From positions 62,001 to 126,000 of the forward strand of contig JAFZFP010000023.1 of assembly GCA_017555905.1 (NCBI GenBank): a stretch of DNA of 64,000 nucleotides. The letters run 5' to 3'. The stretch comes from Alistipes sp. (lineage in GTDB: Bacteria > Bacteroidota > Bacteroidia > Bacteroidales > Rikenellaceae). This document shows, piece after piece, positions 32,530 through 41,863 of this stretch; the first letter of the stretch is position 1; each line of letters opens with the position of its first letter. The position numbers and the translations under genes were made by a program. Below the pieces are notes generated by a model, which ran no database searches, was not told where the DNA came from, and saw nothing but the letters and a program-made list of their open reading frames with translations.

Positions 32530-35073
32530 ATGAAAAAAACACTTTTCCTAATGGTTGCGATGCTTGCCATTATTGGTGTGACATCGTGCGAGAAGACTCC
32601 AGATGTTATTGAGACACCTTCGGAGGAGGGCGTTACAATCTCTGCAACACTTGAGAATGGTCGCGACTGGAATGATGGTGACGAGGTCGTTATCAATGGT
32701 GCTTCTTATTACATCGAAGAGGGCGGTGCCTCTACAGTCCTTGTAGATAATGTGAAGAAAGCTGATGCCTATTATGGTGCATACGATTTTGGTACAGGTA
32801 CAATCAATGGAACAGTTCTTACTATGGAGCTTCCATCTCTTCAAGGCCCTGAAGTAGATATGGTTAGACCAATGGTAGCCTCAAATACAACTACAAACCT
32901 CGTATTCAAGGAGCTTCTTGGTACACTTCGTCTTAACATAGGTGGTGAGGGTAAGATTGCCAAGGTGGTGATTAGCTCGAATGGTACACCTATCGCAGGT
33001 GTTGGTGAGGTAGACCTCAACTTCGTTGGCTCTCCAGCACTTGCTATCGATGAGTCTGGTAGCCACTCTATTACGATTAATCTTGGCGAGGGCGTCGATC
33101 TTCCAGCTTCAGTCGATGCACTCCTTCCAGCAAAGAGCTACTCAGGTTTTATTGTTACACTCTACAGCGCTGACAACCAGGTGGTAAGCGGAATCGAGAT
33201 TCCACTCACAAACGTACACCGTGGTAGCGTTGCAGAGGCAAACATCTCATTCGACCCAAGTGTGAGCGTGGAGACTACCTATCTCATGGCATCGCTTGAG
33301 AATGATGCTGATGGCAATACCACTAATTGGACTGCAACGTCTGTACTATATGTAAATGGTGTGCCAGTTGAGATTGCTGGTGGTCAGGATACTCCAACCG
33401 CTGATTTTGGTCCTGTGGCAATGGCTGATACCTACTACGCATCTACATCTTCAACATCTGTAAATGGTGTTAGTGGCCACGCAGTGCGTGTGTCAATTCC
33501 TGCAAAGCAGCGTGTGAACACATCGCTCTTCGCTCTTAATCCAGCTGTAGGTAAGTCTACAACAAACGAGATCGAGATGACTTATCTCGCAGGTGTTATG
33601 GATGTAGTGGTTGAGGGCCCATATATGATTCGCAATGCAGTTCTTACAGGTGTGAACAACCGTCGTTTGGCAGGTTCGGGTGTTGTAGATATGTCTACAG
33701 CAACTCCTCGCCTTGCTCTCAGCTCTGACGCATCGAAGAGCGTGACTCTCGATTGTGGTACATCGGGCTTGAACATCGAGGGTGGTGCAACACTTCGCTT
33801 CGTTTTGCCAGCGGAGGCATACACAGAGGGCTTTACCCTTACACTTGAATCAACAAACGGTGAGTCATTTACCCAGGAGATGGGTGCTGTCACCATAGAG
33901 CGCAATGTTGTGGCTACATATCCTGAGACTGTGGTATGGGAGGGCGGTCAGAACGACTCTAACAGCCTCAGTAAGTTCGGATTCTCAAACTGCTATATGA
34001 TTCATACTGCTGGTGAGTATAGCTTCCAGACTCGTTTGGTGGATAATACTCCAGTGAACAATATCGCTAAAGTGGATTGGCTTTGGGTTTCAAGCGTAGA
34101 GGGCCAGAGTGGTAATGCCCTTATTTCAAACATCCAGTATGAGAATGGCAAAGTTACATTCACCGCTTCTGAGTACGAGGGTAATGCACTCCTCGCAGCG
34201 TTTGATGAGGCTGGTCAGATTGTATGGTCTTGGCATATTTGGATGACAGATCGTCCTGAGGTTCACGACTATCAGAACAACGGTATTCCCCAGAGTGGTG
34301 GCGCAACCGACGGCTACTACTGTATGGACCGTAACCTCGGTGCTACCTCTGCTTCATCAGAGGATGGATACGAGACCTTTGGTTTGTATTATCAGTGGGG
34401 TCGTAAGGATCCATTCATTGGTGATAGAGCTGAGGAGCGCACTCGCGATACACAGGCAGGTGGTTGGATGAATGTGGTAGAGCCTTTCGGCAATGCCTCA
34501 ACTCTCACTGTTTGCAACCCTGCATACTCTCAGGCTAAGTGGGGTGTAGCTGCTGCTGACGCTAATATTGGTTCTATGGCGTATGCTACTGCTAACCCTA
34601 TGACCTTCCTTTCGGCAGACCCATCAATCAGTGCTGGTACGTGGATTAATCCTGAGACTATGGGTGCTGAAAAGAATAATATCATCTATGACGCAGACAA
34701 GAGCCTCTGGCGTCCATTCCAGAAGTCTAACTATGATCCATGTCCACAGGGTTATGTAGTGCCTCGTAAGGCAATGTGGGTGGCGCTTGATAGCACAAAT
34801 AGCCTATTTGTGGAGTATAAGGGCTTTATGAATACTACTGGGCTCGGTGCAAATGTGTGGTATCCTGCAGCAGGTTACCGTAGCGCTCATCCATCGGATG
34901 CTGGTGCTCTTATGAGTGTTCAGAACGATACAGGTTTTGTGAAGCTCTGGACATCGGAGCTTGAGGTAGCTTACACAGCATACTGCTTCACATTCAACTA
35001 CCCTTACTACTATGCAGGTAATGGTGCTGGTTGGGCTAATGGTTACAACGTGCGTTGCGTAAAAGCATACTAA
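32530..35073 (+). CDS. Large surface lipoprotein with fimbrillin-like repeats and FISUMP domain
   Basis: 847 aa from the ATG at 32530; the frame also opens upstream at 32482. Signal MKKTLFLMVAMLAIIGVTSC, lipobox VTSC. Two related beta domains follow (about 30-260 and 265-480), each beginning ATLENGRDWNDGDEVVINGA- or ASLENDADGNTTNWTATSVLYVNG-like. The C-terminal ~330 residues match the Fibrobacter-major-paralogue (FISUMP) type: FSNCYMI, YYCMDRNLGAT, YYQWGRKDPF, DPCPQGYVVPRKAMW and the terminal YNVRCVKAY. It is a probable exposed adhesin-type protein. The BACON-LRR gene follows after 26 bases. Confidence 0.85.
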   Translation: MKKTLFLMVAMLAIIGVTSCEKTPDVIETPSEEGVTISATLENGRDWNDGDEVVINGASYYIEEGGASTVLVDNVKKADAYYGAYDFGTGTINGTVLTMELPSLQGPEVDMVRPMVASNTTTNLVFKELLGTLRLNIGGEGKIAKVVISSNGTPIAGVGEVDLNFVGSPALAIDESGSHSITINLGEGVDLPASVDALLPAKSYSGFIVTLYSADNQVVSGIEIPLTNVHRGSVAEANISFDPSVSVETTYLMASLENDADGNTTNWTATSVLYVNGVPVEIAGGQDTPTADFGPVAMADTYYASTSSTSVNGVSGHAVRVSIPAKQRVNTSLFALNPAVGKSTTNEIEMTYLAGVMDVVVEGPYMIRNAVLTGVNNRRLAGSGVVDMSTATPRLALSSDASKSVTLDCGTSGLNIEGGATLRFVLPAEAYTEGFTLTLESTNGESFTQEMGAVTIERNVVATYPETVVWEGGQNDSNSLSKFGFSNCYMIHTAGEYSFQTRLVDNTPVNNIAKVDWLWVSSVEGQSGNALISNIQYENGKVTFTASEYEGNALLAAFDEAGQIVWSWHIWMTDRPEVHDYQNNGIPQSGGATDGYYCMDRNLGATSASSEDGYETFGLYYQWGRKDPFIGDRAEERTRDTQAGGWMNVVEPFGNASTLTVCNPAYSQAKWGVAAADANIGSMAYATANPMTFLSADPSISAGTWINPETMGAEKNNIIYDADKSLWRPFQKSNYDPCPQGYVVPRKAMWVALDSTNSLFVEYKGFMNTTGLGANVWYPAAGYRSAHPSDAGALMSVQNDTGFVKLWTSELEVAYTAYCFTFNYPYYYAGNGAGWANGYNVRCVKAY

Positions 35074-35099
35074 AAACTTAGGATATAATACGTTATATT

Positions 35100-36608
35100 A
35101 TGAAAATATTGAGAGGTTTGTCAGCCCTTACTGCTGGCGTTGCAGCACTCTTTGTTGTTGCTTGTGAAGAACCAATTAATGATGTCAATCAGGAGGAGCC
35201 AAAGGTTGAGATTGAACTGGTGGTGGATCCAACATCCGTAGAACTCGCTGCGGATGGTACGGCTCAGAGAGTCTCGGTAGATACAAATGCCGAAGTGTGG
35301 GACTATGTTGTAGGTGCATCGTGGCTCACTGTCGAGAAGAGTGGTAAAGGCATTGTGCTAACTGCTCAGCCAAACGACAGCAAGAACCCTCGTGAGGGAG
35401 ATGTTGTGATTTTTGCGACTATTGGTGATGACTCAGCTCAGGTGATACTCCCTGTTACTCAGCGCGGTGGTAGTGGCTATGTCGCTGGCTCTGAGGAGTT
35501 CGAGTGCCCAGTGTTTATGAGCCTTATGTTGGAGTACTGCGATGCTAATGGCGACGGCGTAGTATCTGACGAGGAGGCTGCTATGGTTACTGAGATGGTG
35601 CTTACAATGACCGATGATGAGGATGAGGCTCGAGAGCCTATCACATCACTCAAAGGTATTAAGCGTTTCGTAAACCTTGTGTCGCTTGATTGCGATTGCA
35701 ACAATATCACTACCCTCGACTTGAGTGGTATGGAGAAGTTGGAGTATGTAGATTGCTCATACAACCTCCTTACCGACCTAAATATCTCAGGTTGTACATC
35801 GATGAAGTGGGTTTACTGCTACTCTAATAAGATTGAGAAGGTAAACGTTCAGGGATGTAAGAACATTATGTTCTTCCAGGCATATAAAAATAATATTACA
35901 TCGCTCGACTTTAGCGATATGCCTGAGTTGGTCTACTTTGATGTTCGTCTCAACTCGCTTAAAGAGGTCGATTTCAGCAACTGTCCTAAACTTAAGGTGG
36001 CAGCTATTGGCACTAACCAGATTATGTCGCTTAACCTTGAGGGACTTCCAGAGTTGTACACATTGGGCTGTTACGAGAATAATATCGCAACGCTTGACCT
36101 AAGCAAGCTCCAGAACCTTGAGATGTTGGAGTGCTATGCAAACAATCTTGCCACACTCGACCTCTCTAACAACAAGAAACTTACTACTCTGACCTGTCAG
36201 CGCAACCTCCTCGCAGAGTTGAATATTGAGGGTTGTAGCCTCCTTAAGAAACTCGACTGTAGCGTTAATTACCTCTCAGGTACACTCAACCTCAATGACT
36301 TCCCAGCATTGTATTGGCTGTCTTGTGGTGGAAATAACTTCACCGCTATTAATATCGATGAGTGTTCTGCAATGACTGACGTGGCGTGTGAAAATACACA
36401 GATTACAGAGCTAAATGTCTCTACATTGCCATTGCTTGAGTCGCTTGTTGCAAACGACTGTCTCCTTACGGTGATGGACTGCAGCAACAATCCTGTGCTT
36501 GAGACCCTCCACCTTCAGGGCAATCCTCTAACATCGTTGATACTATCACAAGATCATGGTGTAGCCGACCTCAAGGTAGATAATTACGACGTAATTACCT
36601 ATAAGTAG
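35100..36608 (+). CDS. BACON and leucine-rich repeat lipoprotein
   Basis: 502 aa. Lipoprotein signal ends FVVAC. A BACON domain (about 38-125: VDPTSVELAADGTAQRVSVDTNAE … SWLTVEKSGKG … ILPVTQRG) follows. An EF-hand-like calcium loop DANGDGVVSDEE comes near residue 150, then about 14 internalin-like LRRs of ~21 residues (LDLSGMEKLEYVDCSYNLLTDL). BACON domains bind glycans or mucin-like ligands in gut Bacteroidota. Co-transcribed with the FISUMP lipoprotein. A terminator lies 26 bases after the stop. Confidence 0.87.
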   Translation: MKILRGLSALTAGVAALFVVACEEPINDVNQEEPKVEIELVVDPTSVELAADGTAQRVSVDTNAEVWDYVVGASWLTVEKSGKGIVLTAQPNDSKNPREGDVVIFATIGDDSAQVILPVTQRGGSGYVAGSEEFECPVFMSLMLEYCDANGDGVVSDEEAAMVTEMVLTMTDDEDEAREPITSLKGIKRFVNLVSLDCDCNNITTLDLSGMEKLEYVDCSYNLLTDLNISGCTSMKWVYCYSNKIEKVNVQGCKNIMFFQAYKNNITSLDFSDMPELVYFDVRLNSLKEVDFSNCPKLKVAAIGTNQIMSLNLEGLPELYTLGCYENNIATLDLSKLQNLEMLECYANNLATLDLSNNKKLTTLTCQRNLLAELNIEGCSLLKKLDCSVNYLSGTLNLNDFPALYWLSCGGNNFTAINIDECSAMTDVACENTQITELNVSTLPLLESLVANDCLLTVMDCSNNPVLETLHLQGNPLTSLILSQDHGVADLKVDNYDVITYK

Positions 36609-36633
36609 TCAGCGTGGGACTGTGTAAATAGTT

Positions 36634-36662
36634 AAGGGCGTATCCAATGCGGATACGCCCTT
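36634..36662. terminator. Bidirectional terminator before aspartokinase
   Basis: 12-bp perfect stem AAGGGCGTATCC / GGATACGCCCTT with five-base loop. The same core (GGGC.TATCC) is used at 47540-47583. Confidence 0.87.
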
Positions 36663-36689
36663 GATTGTTGTATAAGCAAGTAGTAGCCT

Positions 36690-37943
36690 CTACTCCTTGC
36701 TACGCACCAAGCGGAGTGAGTGAGGGGTGGTCTGCTTGATGACGATGCGCTTGTCGAAGGCGTAGTTGTGGTACAACTCCTCAGTATAGTAGCGGATGGT
36801 CACCATCTCCATATCCTCCATCTTTTCAACATCGAAGCCCTCGGCAACCAACTCCGAGATAGCCTCGTCGATATGCCACGAAGCATCAACGGCCATATAG
36901 AGGTTCACTGCGGAGTTATGCACTAAGTTGATGCGGATGCGGTGGCTATCGAAGGTAGTAAATACCTTGGCAAACTTCTCCTCAAGGACAAACGACAGGT
37001 CGCGTGAGTGGAGGTTTAGGAGTACCTGATCCTTCTGAATCATAATAGGCTCGTAGGCGCGCTCCACATCACCCGTAATTACCGAGCCTGGGGCGTTCTT
37101 GTCGCCAAAGGGACGCACGTAGAGAGGTATATTCTTGGCCTCCAATGGTTTGATGGTCTTGGGGTGGATAATCTGTGCGCCACTATAGGCCATCTCGATA
37201 GTGTCTGTATAGTTCAAGCGGTCCAACTTCTTGGCGTCGGGGAACTTCTTAGGGTCGGCATTAAGAATACCGTCCACGTCCTTCCAAACGCTCATAGACT
37301 CTGCATCGAGAACGTGTGCCACGATGGCTGCGGAGTAGTCCGAACCCTCACGGCCGAGTGTTGTGGTGGTGCCGTCGGGTGCGCCACCAATAAAGCCCTG
37401 ACCCACGAAGACAGAGACGTCGCTCGCTCCAATCTCGCGCTTCAGGCGAATCGCCGTAGCTTCGATATTTACGTTGGCGTCCTTGTGGCGTTGCTCGGTG
37501 AGGAAGGCGCGACGCATATCTATCCACTTGTTGCGTACGCCGTGACCATTAAGGTAGTTGGAGATAATGGTCGTAGATATCAACTCGCCAAAGGCGACGA
37601 TGGTGTCGTACCACAATTCGGCATCGGAACTGCGGTAGATGGTGTTGCGCACGGTATTGCGCAGCTGCTTGAAGAGGAGGTCTACCTGTTCGATGGTGAT
37701 GTCTGCGCCCATAAGGTCGTCGATGATGCCACGGTGGTAGGCATACGAGAGGTCTATGCGCTCCAAAGCGAGGGCCTCGTTGCCCTGTTGCATCGCCTCG
37801 AAGACACCCTCAAGGGCATTTGTGGTCTTGCCCATAGCCGAGACAATGATGAAGAGGTCGCTCTCGCCAGTTACTATGTCGAGGAGGTTTCTTACGCCCT
37901 TGGCGTCCTTGACGGATGCTCCTCCAAACTTATATACTTTCAT
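36690..37943 (-). CDS. Aspartate kinase (LysC type)
   Basis: 417 aa, monofunctional. N-terminal KFGGASVKDAKGV, then FGELISTTIISNYLNG, GFIGGAPDGTTTTLGREGSDYSAAIVA, the core aspartokinase motif, and a C-terminal regulatory region with ACT-like segments. It catalyses the first step from aspartate to Lys, Met, Thr and diaminopimelate. It lies 31 bases downstream of the Sel1 gene on the same strand. Confidence 0.94.
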   Translation of the reverse strand: MKVYKFGGASVKDAKGVRNLLDIVTGESDLFIIVSAMGKTTNALEGVFEAMQQGNEALALERIDLSYAYHRGIIDDLMGADITIEQVDLLFKQLRNTVRNTIYRSSDAELWYDTIVAFGELISTTIISNYLNGHGVRNKWIDMRRAFLTEQRHKDANVNIEATAIRLKREIGASDVSVFVGQGFIGGAPDGTTTTLGREGSDYSAAIVAHVLDAESMSVWKDVDGILNADPKKFPDAKKLDRLNYTDTIEMAYSGAQIIHPKTIKPLEAKNIPLYVRPFGDKNAPGSVITGDVERAYEPIMIQKDQVLLNLHSRDLSFVLEEKFAKVFTTFDSHRIRINLVHNSAVNLYMAVDASWHIDEAISELVAEGFDVEKMEDMEMVTIRYYTEELYHNYAFDKRIVIKQTTPHSLRLVRSKE

Positions 37944-37974
37944 ACAGATTTCTTCGGGTTAGTTATACATACGA

Positions 37975-38634
37975 TTATACCAAAAGACCCTCAAGGTCGT
38001 GCAAGGCATTGATAGCATCCTCATAGCCATCCTTAGCTGCTCGGCTATACCACTCGCGAGCCGAGTCGATGTCGCGCTCTACGCCCTTGCCCTGCTCGTA
38101 GCAACTGCCCACGATGAACATAGCGTAGTCGCTATGGCCTTGAGCCGCAGCCTTCAAGAACCATTCGAAGGCTCTCTTATCATCCTTGGTAATGCCCTCA
38201 CCAGAGGCGTAGCACTGGCCTACGGCAACCTCCGCCAAGTCGTAACCCTTCTCGGCAGAGAGGAGGTAGTAGCCTACGGCACGTTCAGCATCCTGCTCGG
38301 CACCAATGCCACGGAAGAGGCAGTTGCCCACCTCGTACTGAGCAACGGTGTGACCATTGCGTGCAGCCGCAAGATACCATCTTAGCGCACCATTCATACA
38401 ACTATCCACGCCTACGCCCTCGGCATAGCAACGGCCCATAGTGTACTGAGCCTCGGCAAAGCCCTGAACGGCAGCCGCAAAGAGGTAGTCGATAGCCTGA
38501 GTTATATTCTGCTCTACTCCATCGCCATTAAGGTAGCGCAAACCCATCTGATAGTCCGCCTCGAGATGCTCGATAGTAGTCTCGCATTTATCACCAATAA
38601 GTGATGCTGTAATTTTATTTAGAAAGTCACTCAT
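37975..38634 (-). CDS. Sel1-like repeat protein
   Basis: 219 aa, no signal peptide. About five Sel1/TPR-like repeats of ~36 residues, for example AQYTMGRCYAEGVGVDSCMNGALRWYLAAARNGH and AEVAVGQCYASGEGITKDDKRAFEWFLKAAAQGH. These proteins are protein-interaction adaptors. A -7-like TATATTTG (complement 38694-38701) lies about 60 bases upstream. Confidence 0.9.
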   Translation of the reverse strand: MSDFLNKITASLIGDKCETTIEHLEADYQMGLRYLNGDGVEQNITQAIDYLFAAAVQGFAEAQYTMGRCYAEGVGVDSCMNGALRWYLAAARNGHTVAQYEVGNCLFRGIGAEQDAERAVGYYLLSAEKGYDLAEVAVGQCYASGEGITKDDKRAFEWFLKAAAQGHSDYAMFIVGSCYEQGKGVERDIDSAREWYSRAAKDGYEDAINALHDLEGLLV

Positions 38635-38818
38635 CGTATATCATTTTTAATTTATTAGACATAATATGTTTTGTAGTTCACAATCGCAGGATACAAATAT
38701 ATGAATTTTAATGCAAAAACTGCACGAATTTGCAATTTTTTATTGTTATAAGTTTTAAAAAGCTAATCAAATTAGTATAAAAACTCGCAAAAGAGATGAT
38801 TATTGCAAATAAAAGATT

Positions 38819-38826
38819 TATCTTTG
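38819..38826 (+). promoter_or_regulatory. -7 element TATCTTTG of galE
   Basis: TATCTTTG 21 bases before the galE start; no TTG at standard spacing. Confidence 0.6.
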
Positions 38827-38847
38827 TGGTGAAATATAAGGCAGATT

Positions 38848-39876
38848 ATGAATAACAAAGGGGTACTTGTGGCAGGAGGTGCTGGCTATATAGGCTCGCA
38901 CACTGTCGTAGAACTTATCAACGCAGGGTATGAGGTGGTCGTTGTGGACAACCTATCCAATAGCGACATCTCTTCGCTTGAGGGCGTAAGCAAGATTACG
39001 GGAGTGAAGCCTACGTTTTATAACGTAGATTGCTGTGATAAGGGGGCGTTGAGCGAGGTGTTCAAGCGTCACGACTTCAACTCTGTAATTCATTTTGCCG
39101 CCTTCAAGGCTGTAGGTGAGTCGGTGGAGGAACCTGCGAAATATTATCGCAACAACCTACTCTCGTTGATGAATGTCCTCGAACTTATGGTGGAGTATGG
39201 ACGAAGGAATGTTGTCTTCTCCTCTTCGGCAACCGTCTATGGCGATGCCGACGAACTCCCCGTAACGGAGGATACACCACGTAAGCCTGCAACATCTCCA
39301 TACGGCAATACCAAGCAGATGTCAGAAGATATTTTGCGAGATAGCGTACGTGCCAATAGTTCACTCAGAGGTATCGCCTTGCGCTACTTCAACCCTATAG
39401 GCGCACACCCCTCGGCACTTATTGGTGAGTTGCCACGCGGAGTACCTAATAACCTTGTGCCATATATTACGCAGACAGCTGCAGGGGTAAGAGAGTGTCT
39501 AAGCATCTTTGGTCAGGATTATCCCACGCCCGACGGCTCGTGCCTAAGAGACTATATCGATATCGTGGATCTCGCCAAGGCACACGTGGCAGCCATCGAC
39601 CGAATGGTTGAGGAGCGTGGCCAGGAGCGCTACGAGGTCTTCAACATCGGAACGGGTCGCCCAGTGTCGGTATTTGAGTTGGTGAGGGTGTTTGAGGAGG
39701 CTAACAACCTAAAACTCAACTATAAGGTTGCACCACGCCGTGCAGGAGATGTCCCTGCGGTGTGGGCTGATACCACCCGTGCTAACGAGGTATTGGGCTG
39801 GAGGGCCGAGCGTGACTTGGTTGATACCCTTAGGTCTGCTTGGCAGTGGGAGTGCAATGTGCGAGGTATAAAATAG
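38848..39876 (+). CDS. galE: UDP-glucose 4-epimerase
   Basis: 342 aa extended short-chain dehydrogenase. NAD-binding GGAGYIG near residue 10, VIHFAAFKAVGESVEEP, SSSATVYGD with the catalytic Ser/Thr region, and the YxxxK pair in SPYGNTK. ALRYFNPIGAHPSALIGELPRGVPNNLVPYI follows, which is diagnostic for GalE. It interconverts UDP-glucose and UDP-galactose for the Leloir pathway and glycan synthesis. First of a probable run of four same-strand genes. Confidence 0.95.
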   Translation: MNNKGVLVAGGAGYIGSHTVVELINAGYEVVVVDNLSNSDISSLEGVSKITGVKPTFYNVDCCDKGALSEVFKRHDFNSVIHFAAFKAVGESVEEPAKYYRNNLLSLMNVLELMVEYGRRNVVFSSSATVYGDADELPVTEDTPRKPATSPYGNTKQMSEDILRDSVRANSSLRGIALRYFNPIGAHPSALIGELPRGVPNNLVPYITQTAAGVRECLSIFGQDYPTPDGSCLRDYIDIVDLAKAHVAAIDRMVEERGQERYEVFNIGTGRPVSVFELVRVFEEANNLKLNYKVAPRRAGDVPAVWADTTRANEVLGWRAERDLVDTLRSAWQWECNVRGIK

Positions 39877-39904
39877 AAGAAAGAGTAACTATAACATATT
39901 GATA

Positions 39905-40531
39905 ATGAAACGAATATTTTTGTTGGCTATAATGGTCCTCTTGATGGTGCCTACCGCAGAGGCTAAGCGTCGAGAGACCCCCGAGGAGATAGAGCAGAAG
40001 ACTCGTCACTACTCTGGTTGGGAGTGGGGAGCAGCGGGTAGAGTAAACCTCATCTTCTACAACCTCGACAGAACGGTTTTATTGAATCAGACCCCTTCGA
40101 GGGTGTATGCTGCAAAGGCCGATGTGGGTGGTAGCGTGATGCTCAACGGAGGTTATTTCCTCTCGAACAACTGGAAACTCGGCTTGGAGATGGGCGCATA
40201 TATGCAGAGGGATATTACGATGATGCCAGCCTACCTCACGGCCCACTACTTCTATGGCAAGCGCAAGAACTGCCTCTTTAACTTCCTCAATGTAGGTACT
40301 AATGTCGTGTTCGAGAAGGGTTTGCGCTTTGGCTTCACCGGTGCTGGTGGTGTCGGCTTCCGTATTCAAGGTAAGGATAGCAACACAAAGATTGATATTA
40401 TGCTTGGCTATCAGACAAACCTTATGCGTCCACGCCCTGTGACCGAGGGAGAGTTCCACTTCCAGCAGGATGATATGTCGCGTATCCGTCTCAATCAGTC
40501 GGTATTCCTTGGCATAGGTGTAGCCTTCTAA
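39905..40531 (+). CDS. Predicted outer-membrane beta-barrel protein
   Basis: 208 aa from the ATG at 39905 (a TTG two codons earlier is ignored). Signal peptide MKRIFLLAIMVLLMVPTAEA, then repeated amphipathic strands (AGRVNLIFYNLDRT, KADVGGSVMLNGGYFL, GLRFGFTGAGGVGFRIQG) ending QSVFLGIGVAF with a C-terminal Phe typical of barrels. Function unknown. It sits between galE and a mechanosensitive channel. Confidence 0.75.
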   Translation: MKRIFLLAIMVLLMVPTAEAKRRETPEEIEQKTRHYSGWEWGAAGRVNLIFYNLDRTVLLNQTPSRVYAAKADVGGSVMLNGGYFLSNNWKLGLEMGAYMQRDITMMPAYLTAHYFYGKRKNCLFNFLNVGTNVVFEKGLRFGFTGAGGVGFRIQGKDSNTKIDIMLGYQTNLMRPRPVTEGEFHFQQDDMSRIRLNQSVFLGIGVAF

Positions 40532-40564
40532 GTCACCGATTAACAAACGACAAATTCTACGACT

Positions 40565-41791
40565 ATGATACTCTTCGACAGTAGCATAAAGCAGTCAATT
40601 TACAACCTTCTGGTCGATTGGGGACTAAGCGAAAAGAGTGCCTCGATTGTCGATGGTGTGGTTGTGCTGATCTATATATGCCTGCTAACCTTAGTCATCA
40701 ACATACTCTTCCGCTGGGGAGTTATGCGTGCTATTAGGTGGATGGTGCATCAGACACGTGTTCAGTGGGACGACATAATCTTCGACGATAAGATTATGAA
40801 GCGTCTCTCAGGTATTGTTACGCCTATAGTCCTCAAGATGTTGATGCCTTTGGCGCTGGTTGCTGTGGGTATCACGTCGGAGTGGATGATCGCCACGCTC
40901 TACAAGTGTATCGACATCTATATCGTTGTGGCGATACTTCTGTTGGTAAACTCGTTGCTCAAAGCCATATATTCGCTGATGGTGAGTCGCCCCTCGTGGC
41001 AGGACAAGCCGATAAAGGGTCTCCTTGAGACTCTGCAGGTTATCTTGGTAATCATAGGTCTAATCCTTATCATCGCCATCATCATCGATAAGTCCCCCGT
41101 GGGCCTCCTTGCAGGTTTGGGTGCTTCGGCAGCGGTGATATCCTTCATCTTCAAGGATAGCCTCCTCGGCCTTATTGCGGGAGTGCAACTATCGGCAAAC
41201 AATATGCTCAAGGTGGGTGATTGGATTGAGATGCCAAGCCGAGGTATCGACGGTATGGTTACGGAGGTGACACTTACGACGATTAAGATTCGTAGTTGGG
41301 ATAATACCCGCCAGACGATACCTCCATATCTGCTTATCAGCGAGCCATTTATCAATTGGCAGGCTATGCGTGATTCGGGTGGTAGGCGAGTAAAGCGTTC
41401 GCTTAATGTCGATATGGCGAGTGTTGCGATGGCTACCGACGACCTTATTGCTGAGTTGAGTGCCAACCAGACCTTGGCGCCTATAATGAAGCAGATAGAG
41501 ACAACTACCCCCGAGGGTAATGCGCTCACCAATATCGAACTCTATATGCGTGTGGTGAATCGCTATTTGGATAACCATCCGAGGGTGAACCATAGTATGT
41601 TGTGTATGGTGCGCCAACTTCAACCTACTCAGTGGGGTGTCCCTGTAGAGTTGTACTTCTTCACCTCTGCGGTGGATTGGGTGCCGCACGAGCATTTGCA
41701 GACAGAGATTATCTCTCACGTCGTGGCCTTTGCTCCACTCTTTGGGCTCCACCTCTACCAAGCACCATCGACATTGACCTTTAGAGCATAA
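40565..41791 (+). CDS. MscS-family mechanosensitive channel (YbdG type)
   Basis: 408 aa. Four to five N-terminal membrane helices, then the pore helix with PVGLLAGLGASAAVISFIFKDSLLGLIAGVQL, and the MscS beta domain beginning LSANNMLKVGDWIEMPSRGIDGMVTEVTLTTIKIRSWDN. The long C-terminal domain resembles YbdG/MscM-like members. It opens on membrane tension and protects against osmotic downshock. Confidence 0.92.
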   Translation: MILFDSSIKQSIYNLLVDWGLSEKSASIVDGVVVLIYICLLTLVINILFRWGVMRAIRWMVHQTRVQWDDIIFDDKIMKRLSGIVTPIVLKMLMPLALVAVGITSEWMIATLYKCIDIYIVVAILLLVNSLLKAIYSLMVSRPSWQDKPIKGLLETLQVILVIIGLILIIAIIIDKSPVGLLAGLGASAAVISFIFKDSLLGLIAGVQLSANNMLKVGDWIEMPSRGIDGMVTEVTLTTIKIRSWDNTRQTIPPYLLISEPFINWQAMRDSGGRRVKRSLNVDMASVAMATDDLIAELSANQTLAPIMKQIETTTPEGNALTNIELYMRVVNRYLDNHPRVNHSMLCMVRQLQPTQWGVPVELYFFTSAVDWVPHEHLQTEIISHVVAFAPLFGLHLYQAPSTLTFRA

Positions 41792-41863
41792 ACGCTATAA
41801 TTATAATATATGTTATGCCCAGTGCCAATGGCTCTGGGCGCCTACTACATAACCCCATAACCT